46,633 nucleotides of DNA from Bacteroidales bacterium (GTDB taxonomy: Bacteria > Bacteroidota > Bacteroidia > Bacteroidales > Muribaculaceae), in the NCBI GenBank assembly GCA_021205635.1, contig JAJPXC010000053.1:1-46633 (forward strand), written 5' to 3'. Below the pieces are notes generated by a model. That model searched no databases, had not been told where the DNA came from, and saw only the letters and a program-made list of their open reading frames with translations. Positions 41,871 through 46,633 of this stretch are shown here, in pieces. Made by a program: the position numbers and the translations under genes. Position 1 is the first letter of the stretch; the number at the start of each line of letters is the position of its first letter.

Positions 41871-43367
41871 TTAGTGGTGACGATGCGGGACAAGAGAGCG
41901 CAAGTTAAGGCGTTCTACCTTGAAAACCAGCATTATATAAGCAATTAGCAGAATCGTGCGGAGGGAGAGGTTGAGGCTCGCGTAAGGGGTGGCGATGGCG
42001 TAGATACCCACGACGTAGAAAGCCGCGGCAACTATCGAGTAGAAACCGACACGCTTGATGTCGTAGCCGATGGGGTGCTTGGCTTTGCCCACGAAGTAGC
42101 TGACAATCATCATGGTACCGTAGCAACCGAGCGCGGCCCAGGCGCAGGCAATGTAGCCGAATGTGGGCACGAACAGGATGTTCAACAGCAACGTCACGCC
42201 CAAGCCCATCAGGGAGAACCACATGCCCCAGATGGTCTTGTCGGTCAACTTGTACCAAAGCGAGAGGTTGAAGAATATGCCAAAGCACAGCTCGGCGATC
42301 ATGATGATGGGGACGACCTTCAGCCCCGAGAAGTAATGGGGTGAGATAAAATACTTCAACACAGGCAGATAATACATCACGCCGAGAAAAATCAGCAGGG
42401 CGAAGATGACGAAATATTTCATCGCGTCGCGGTAGGCCTGGTTTTTGTCGCCCGAGCCGGATTCCTTATTCTGAGCGAAGATAAACGGCTCATAGGCAAA
42501 GCGGAAGGCCTGGATGAACATCACCATTACGATGGCGATTTTGTAGTTGGCGCCGTAGATACCCAGGCCGGTCATCGCCTCAACCTTGTCGGGGACGAGC
42601 AGCGGGTAGAGGATTTTGTCGATCGTCTGGTTCATGATGCCTGCAATGCCCAGAATAAGAAGGGGATAGGAGTAAACGATCATCTCCTTCCATAGCTTGA
42701 AGCAGAATGTCAACCTGGCTACCACTATCTCGGGATATAGCAGCAAAAGCGTTGTCAGCGAACTGATTAGGTTGGCCAAGAAGATGTATCCGATACCGAA
42801 CGTGGGGTTGTAGAACCAGCCGATCCACGCGGGCGCCACCTTCCATAGCCACGGGCAAAGGAGGATGAAGAAGAGGTTCAAGCCGATGTTAAGGCCGATG
42901 CCGATCAGTCGCAATGCTGCAAATCGCAGGGGACGCTTTTTGTAACGGAGGTAGGCAAACGGAATGGAGGTGTAGGCGTCCACGCCGACAGCGATCGCCA
43001 TCATCCACACGAACGAGGGATGAGCGCCGCATTCCATCCAGCGTGCCAACTCGGGCGAGAGGATACACGCGGCAATGATGAAAACGATGGAGCTGACGCC
43101 GATGGACACCAGCGTGGTGGAATAGACCTGCATGGGGTCCTTCCAGCGCTCGTGGTTGGCGAAGCGGAAGAAGCCGGTCTCCATGCCGTAGGTGAGGATA
43201 ATCAGGGCGAGGGCGACGATGGAGTAAATCAGGGTGACGACGCCATATTCGGCGGCGGCGAAGACGTTGGTGTAGATGGGCACGAGGCACCAGTTGAGGA
43301 AACGCCCAACGATGCTACTCATGCCGTAAATGGCTGTGTCCTTGGCTAATGACTTTACTGACGCCAT
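41871..43367 (-). CDS. polysaccharide flippase (Wzx/RfbX-type)
   Basis: This 498-residue membrane protein should flip lipid-linked oligosaccharide across the inner membrane. About 12-14 hydrophobic helices fill the chain. Family-typical parts are the start ASVKSLAKDTAIYGMSSIVGRFLNW (cut here: SLAKDTAIYG), YTNVFAAAEYGVVTLIYS near 35, LILGIAGIMNQTIDKI near 240 and the AYRDAMKYFVIFALLIFLG segment near 310. Length is normal for the group. It starts 74 bp after the ruvB stop, behind a palindromic AT/GC patch, and is followed by DUF389 and a glycosyltransferase. No polymerase (Wzy) is in the window. Confidence 0.92.
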   Translation of the reverse strand: MASVKSLAKDTAIYGMSSIVGRFLNWCLVPIYTNVFAAAEYGVVTLIYSIVALALIILTYGMETGFFRFANHERWKDPMQVYSTTLVSIGVSSIVFIIAACILSPELARWMECGAHPSFVWMMAIAVGVDAYTSIPFAYLRYKKRPLRFAALRLIGIGLNIGLNLFFILLCPWLWKVAPAWIGWFYNPTFGIGYIFLANLISSLTTLLLLYPEIVVARLTFCFKLWKEMIVYSYPLLILGIAGIMNQTIDKILYPLLVPDKVEAMTGLGIYGANYKIAIVMVMFIQAFRFAYEPFIFAQNKESGSGDKNQAYRDAMKYFVIFALLIFLGVMYYLPVLKYFISPHYFSGLKVVPIIMIAELCFGIFFNLSLWYKLTDKTIWGMWFSLMGLGVTLLLNILFVPTFGYIACAWAALGCYGTMMIVSYFVGKAKHPIGYDIKRVGFYSIVAAAFYVVGIYAIATPYASLNLSLRTILLIAYIMLVFKVERLNLRSLVPHRHH

Positions 43368-43380
43368 TTTATGTTATTCT

Positions 43381-43440
43381 TTTCGGAAATCCCGAAAATT
43401 TCGGATGTCTCGGAAATTCCGGGAATTTCGGGATTTTCGA
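43381..43440. repeat. palindromic CCGAAATT-type patch between ruvB and the flippase
   Basis: Six TTTCGG or CCGAAA-type cores alternate in direct and inverted orientation. AAATCCCGAAAA (43387-43398) pairs with ATTTCGGGATTT (43425-43436), 11 of 12 complementary, so a hairpin of about 50 nt is possible. It starts right at the ruvB stop and could terminate or process the transcript. Confidence 0.6.
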
Positions 43441-43441
43441 T

Positions 43442-44473
43442 TTATCCTTGATCAAATAATCCTCCGAGGCCTTCGTTAAGGGCGTGGCCGAGGTGGGAGT
43501 AGGCCAAGTCGGTGACCTCGCGACCGCGGGGGGTGCGCTTGATGAATCCCTCCTTAATCAGGAACGGCTCGTAGACCTCCTCGATGGTTCCAGGGTCCTC
43601 GCCCAAAGCGGTGGCGATGGTGGAAAGCCCCACGGGACCGCCCTTGAACTTGGTGATTATCGTGGTCAAAATCTTATTGTCGATCTCGTCGAGGCCGTAG
43701 CGGTCGATATTCAATGCCTCTAGGGCAAATCGGGCGATTTCGGGGTCGATCGCGCCGGAGCCTTTTACCTGGGCGAAGTCGCGCACGCGCCGCAACAGGG
43801 AGTTGGCGATTCGCGGCGTCCCTCGCGAGCGCATGGCAATCTCGTGGGCAGCCTCGCCGGTGCATTTCACGCCGAGCAGCGACGCCGAGCGCAGGATGAT
43901 ACGCTCGAGCACCTGGTGGTCGTAGTACTCGAGGTGGAAGTTGATGCCGAAGCGGGCGCGCAGGGGGGACGTCAACAGTCCGCTACGCGTGGTGGCCCCG
44001 ATGAGCGTGAACGGGGAGAGAGAAAGTTGCACCGAGCGTGCCCCTGGACCCTTATCTATCATTATATCAATGCGATAGTCCTCCATTGCTGAGTAGAGAT
44101 ACTCCTCGACCACGGGACTAAGGCGGTGGATCTCGTCGATGAAAAGCACGTCGTTCTCCTCCAATGACGTGAGGATACCCGCCAAGTCGCCCGGCTTGTC
44201 GAGCACAGGGCCCGACGTGACTTTGAATCCCACGCCCAATTCGTTGGCGATGATTGCCGAGAGGGTGGTTTTGCCGAGACCGGGAGGACCGTGCAGGAGG
44301 GTGTGGTCGAGCGCCTCGCCTCGCAGTTTGGCGGCTTGGACGAAAATCTTGAGGTTTTCGACGATTTTGTCCTGCCCGCTGAACGAGTCGAATTGCGACG
44401 GCCTCAACGCTCGCTCGATGTCGCGATCGTCGGCCGCCGCCTGCTGCGCCCTTATGTCGAAGCTATCTCCCAT
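43442..44473 (-). CDS. ruvB: Holliday junction branch migration ATPase
   Basis: RuvB is the hexameric AAA+ motor that drives branch migration with RuvA. The 343-residue protein has [18 protein letters not shown] near residue 27, Walker [12 protein letters not shown] near 65, Walker B with DEIHRLSP near 115, sensor [18 protein letters not shown] near 160, and a winged helix (270-335) ending [13 protein letters not shown]. Length is normal. Its ATG lies 1 bp after the HepT stop, so it is co-transcribed with a toxin-antitoxin pair, an unusual partner. Confidence 0.97.
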   Translation of the reverse strand: MGDSFDIRAQQAAADDRDIERALRPSQFDSFSGQDKIVENLKIFVQAAKLRGEALDHTLLHGPPGLGKTTLSAIIANELGVGFKVTSGPVLDKPGDLAGILTSLEENDVLFIDEIHRLSPVVEEYLYSAMEDYRIDIMIDKGPGARSVQLSLSPFTLIGATTRSGLLTSPLRARFGINFHLEYYDHQVLERIILRSASLLGVKCTGEAAHEIAMRSRGTPRIANSLLRRVRDFAQVKGSGAIDPEIARFALEALNIDRYGLDEIDNKILTTIITKFKGGPVGLSTIATALGEDPGTIEEVYEPFLIKEGFIKRTPRGREVTDLAYSHLGHALNEGLGGLFDQG

Positions 44474-44474
44474 T

Positions 44475-44822
44475 TCAATTCTGTTCCTCCAAATAAGATA
44501 AGAGTTGGTCGCGCAATGGCCCTAAGTCGTTCATTACCACATTCCACACCTCCTCAGCATCAACATGGTAATACCCATGCACCAGGAAATGACGCATGGC
44601 CACAATGGGAGCCCAAGGGGTCAGAGGATGTTGATCCTTGAAATCAGGAGTAAGCATATAAGCGGCCTCCCCTATAATTTCAATGTTTTTTACTATAGCA
44701 AAATAAACCAATCCATCTTGTGAGAATTCCTCCTTGGTGATTCCTCTGGAAAATTCCAAAGCCTTATCTATAGCTTGAAGCATATGCTCCAGCCGACCTT
44801 TATCTCTAAGCTTCTCTCTCAT
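44475..44822 (-). CDS. HepT-like toxin (DUF86)
   Basis: This 115-residue protein is the presumed toxin of an MNT/HepT pair, an RNase-type HEPN protein. The RX4HXY motif is complete: Arg77, His82 and Tyr84 in [10 protein letters not shown]. The N-terminal helices include [14 protein letters not shown] and the region around [13 protein letters not shown] is typical. In studied pairs the antitoxin AMPylates the motif tyrosine. The gene overlaps the antitoxin by 17 bp and touches ruvB. AT-richer than ruvB. Confidence 0.9.
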   Translation of the reverse strand: MREKLRDKGRLEHMLQAIDKALEFSRGITKEEFSQDGLVYFAIVKNIEIIGEAAYMLTPDFKDQHPLTPWAPIVAMRHFLVHGYYHVDAEEVWNVVMNDLGPLRDQLLSYLEEQN

Positions 44823-45102
44823 AAATCAGAATGCGATCTTTTGCAACCGATGGCATAGCAAACTTTAGTAAAGTACCTTCAGTCACCAAGTCTACCTCCC
44901 TGCCTAACAAACGTTTAAGCTCCAAATACATCGCTGCGTGCTGCAACAGGCTCACTTGGGCATTCTTATCAAACGACACAAGAATGTCTATATCGCTGTC
45001 GCCCCGCTCTTCTCCACGAGCGAACGACCCGAACACCCAAGCTTTTTCAATCGGCTGACGCTTGAAAAACTTACACAACGTATTTGTTATGGCAGGATTC
45101 AT
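44806..45102 (-). CDS. MNT-type minimal nucleotidyltransferase antitoxin
   Basis: This 98-residue nucleotidyltransferase has a perfect GSX10DXD site: Gly25-Ser26, then Asp37 and Asp39 in GSFARGEERGDSDIDILV. The third acidic residue is probably Asp72 in REVDLVTEGTL. It should neutralise HepT by adding AMP groups. Antitoxin first, toxin second with a 17-bp overlap, gives stoichiometric translation. A -7 box lies 38 bp upstream. Confidence 0.9.
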   Translation of the reverse strand: MNPAITNTLCKFFKRQPIEKAWVFGSFARGEERGDSDIDILVSFDKNAQVSLLQHAAMYLELKRLLGREVDLVTEGTLLKFAMPSVAKDRILIYEREA

Positions 45103-45139
45103 CTCAACATATCAACGGCTATAAAGGCCATTGGTTTTG

Positions 45140-45147
45140 CAAATTTA
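45140..45147 (-). promoter_or_regulatory. -7 box of the mnt-hepT-ruvB operon
   Basis: On the minus strand TAAATTTG, followed by C, fits TAnnTTTG and would give a leader of about 34 nt to the ATG at 45102. No TTTG is placed 19 bp upstream. Confidence 0.55.
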
Positions 45148-45390
45148 GCGAATATTTGGGAAAAACGGCGAATTTTGGGCGAAAAATAGTTTCTCCCCTA
45201 CCCCCTTCAATCTTGTTACCGCCAAACCGCTCCTTTGGGGCTGTGACTGTAATCCCATGCAGCAAGGCACCTTTTCTCCATGAGTGTTCTGGCTAACTAA
45301 ACAGGTGACCCAGTTTTTCACAATGATTGCAATCTATTCATTATCGATAAAAATCCGCGTTAAATACCCACGCTGGATTCCTAAGCTATT

Positions 45391-45436
45391 TACGGTCGTC
45401 CAAGGGCGCCCCCCTAAGGTTGCGGCGGACGTTCTT
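45391..45436 (+). repeat. dispersed GC-rich element, copy C
   Basis: TACGGTCGTCCAAGG, a run of C, then CTAAGG and the end CGTTCTT align along about 46 bp with copy B (11021-11067), at roughly three-quarters identity by eye. Confidence 0.65.
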
Positions 45437-45506
45437 GCAAAAACTTTAAATTAACTGCGGTTTAAATGGTTTAACAATATTTAGCAATTGGGGGGGGTAA
45501 AATTTG

Positions 45507-45514
45507 TACTTTTG
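45507..45514 (+). promoter_or_regulatory. -7 box of the last gene
   Basis: TACTTTTG, followed by CGGTG, fits TAnnTTTG. The -33 region is degenerate (TTTAG near 45480). The leader to the ATG at 45596 would be about 78 nt. Confidence 0.6.
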
Positions 45515-45595
45515 CGGTGAATTTCCAAGTATAGTAAAAAGTGTTTCCAAAAGGCATTACCCTTAAACACTCTCTCATCTATTAACAAAATCAAT

Positions 45596-46633
45596 ATGAA
45601 TCGAACAAACACCGTCAAGGCACTCATTGTGTTCTGTTTAGCTTGTATCTACTCTTTTCTACCTGCCTCAGCCGCCACCGTCACCTGGGAGAACTATATC
45701 CCGTCGGGATGCCGAATGGCTAACGTCAACAATTCCACCAAATATACCGGCACCGAGCTTAGCAAAGGCGTCTTCCAATTCACGGTTCAATATAAATACT
45801 CCAGCTCCTACCCCAACGTGAAGCCCATCCAGTGGTATTTTATTCCCATCGAAAACAACACCCTGATCGAGGCCTTGGACCTAATCGCATGGGGAAGTTG
45901 CTCGGTGATAGATTTTGACAATGTGGACGTGCTTCCTGGACAGACTTATCCCTTATATGCTGTTGATAAGAACTATGTCATAGATAACAAAATGTCGACC
46001 TTCGTGCCTGTCTTTAACGGAGATCGCACCTACACTGTTACCGTCGATTTTAACACAAAAACAGTGACCTGGGATTCCGAGGACCCTGAAATCACAGCAT
46101 TGTCCTTGCGAACCGCCGCTCATACTTATCTGGCAAACGCCGATGTTATAGACGGGAAGGCTAATTTTTCGGTTAGAGTTGCCAAGGACACTCAATTTTT
46201 CATCAGCAATTACACCGGGACTAGCGGTAATGATTGTTACCGGTCGGAATATTTCTTTGGCAGCGGCACAGCTATGCATCCCCAAAATTTCGGCGTAAAG
46301 AAGGGTCAAACCTATACCCTCAAACGCACTACCCCATACAACACCTGCTCCTCATCTTCAAACAAGGATTGCGACTTTATGCTTCCTCGCGGAGCTTACG
46401 ACATAGAGATAGATGTCAACGCTGGCACTATGAGCGTCTACCCCCTGCATAGCCGCAAGGAAATTTTCCCCGACAAGCTTTATATGCACCGTGGCTACCC
46501 AAATGCAAACACAAGATATCTTGACACTTATACAGCGACTCAAGATGAAGAAAACCCTGGAATTTATACATTTTCAAGTTTCTCTTCGGGATATGCGAAC
46601 AAATACTATGTGTTTTTCTCGGATGACAACACT
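45596..46633 (+). CDS. secreted multi-domain surface protein, 3' end outside the window
   Basis: An open frame of 346 codons starts at 45596 and runs off the window. The signal peptide (MNRTNTVKALIVFCLACIY to about residue 28) ends at an ASA site. No lipobox is clear. Two strand motifs recur: YTVTVDFNTKTVTW near 160 and YDIEIDVNAGTMSVYP near 270, similar to the closing strand of starch-binding SusE/F-like modules, so tandem immunoglobulin-like carbohydrate-binding domains are possible. It has many Tyr, Asn and Thr residues, as exported proteins do. No family can be named. It is divergent from the MNT operon with its own promoter. Confidence 0.75.
   Translation, partial: MNRTNTVKALIVFCLACIYSFLPASAATVTWENYIPSGCRMANVNNSTKYTGTELSKGVFQFTVQYKYSSSYPNVKPIQWYFIPIENNTLIEALDLIAWGSCSVIDFDNVDVLPGQTYPLYAVDKNYVIDNKMSTFVPVFNGDRTYTVTVDFNTKTVTWDSEDPEITALSLRTAAHTYLANADVIDGKANFSVRVAKDTQFFISNYTGTSGNDCYRSEYFFGSGTAMHPQNFGVKKGQTYTLKRTTPYNTCSSSSNKDCDFMLPRGAYDIEIDVNAGTMSVYPLHSRKEIFPDKLYMHRGYPNANTRYLDTYTATQDEENPGIYTFSSFSSGYANKYYVFFSDDNT

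Larger units (their letters stand above)
45148..45595. other. about 450-bp intergenic region between divergent operons
   Basis: No gene is recognised. It holds one copy of the dispersed GC-rich element (45391-45436), an AT-rich stretch with a run of eight G (45490-45497) and the promoter of the last gene (45507-45514). No tRNA-like cloverleaf was seen. Confidence 0.6.

Overview
The window looks like a chromosomal segment of a gut Bacteroidales, most likely Muribaculaceae. Four things support this (inference): promoters of the Bacteroidota form TTTG-N19-TAnnTTTG (exact at 35548-35578 and 13148-13178); secreted proteins with type IX-like C-terminal sorting tails; a Bacteroides-type glycogen operon (debranching enzyme, glycosyltransferase, GH57); and a GC content of about 55-62% in housekeeping genes. 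No rRNA, tRNA, insertion sequence or CRISPR array was found.

Layout. (1) 97-5422, minus: a coupled operon of a BspA-type leucine-rich-repeat surface protein, a Sua5/YrdC protein with no canonical start codon, a polyprenyl-phosphate sugar transferase and a ClC channel. (2) 5599-10682, minus: a two-gene restriction-modification system. A GIY-YIG/helicase/N6-adenine methylase giant is coupled to a second methylase-like protein that lacks the catalytic NPPY motif. (3) 11198-16019, minus: prmC, manA, a GT32-like glycosyltransferase and a secreted glycerophosphodiester phosphodiesterase. (4) 16088-18293, plus: hisC-hisB, facing away from the phosphodiesterase across a 35-bp inverted repeat that carries a promoter-like box on each strand. 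(5) 18459-21517, plus: a type II system of a C5-cytosine methylase and an MvaI/BcnI-family nuclease, AT-rich against its neighbours. (6) 21764-29880, plus: a two-gene cassette present twice in tandem. Each copy is a periplasmic TolB-like propeller protein followed by a large secreted Amidase_3 protein. This is the best candidate for an undescribed system. (7) folB (minus), then the glycogen operon 30552-35376. (8) 35548-37759: a GntR-regulated ABC transporter operon with its promoter, a palindromic operator at the start site, a 20-residue membrane peptide, ATPase, permease and regulator. (9) 37984-39081: an Eis-like acetyltransferase. (10) 39171-45102, minus: MNT/HepT toxin-antitoxin, ruvB, a polysaccharide flippase, a DUF389 membrane protein and a glycosyltransferase. 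(11) 45596 to the window end: a partial secreted protein.

Three defence-type modules (two restriction-modification systems, one MNT/HepT pair) are scattered among housekeeping genes. A second theme is the cell envelope: sugar transferase, flippase, glycosyltransferases, secreted amidases and T9SS-type cargo. A roughly 46-bp GC-rich element recurs in three intergenic regions.
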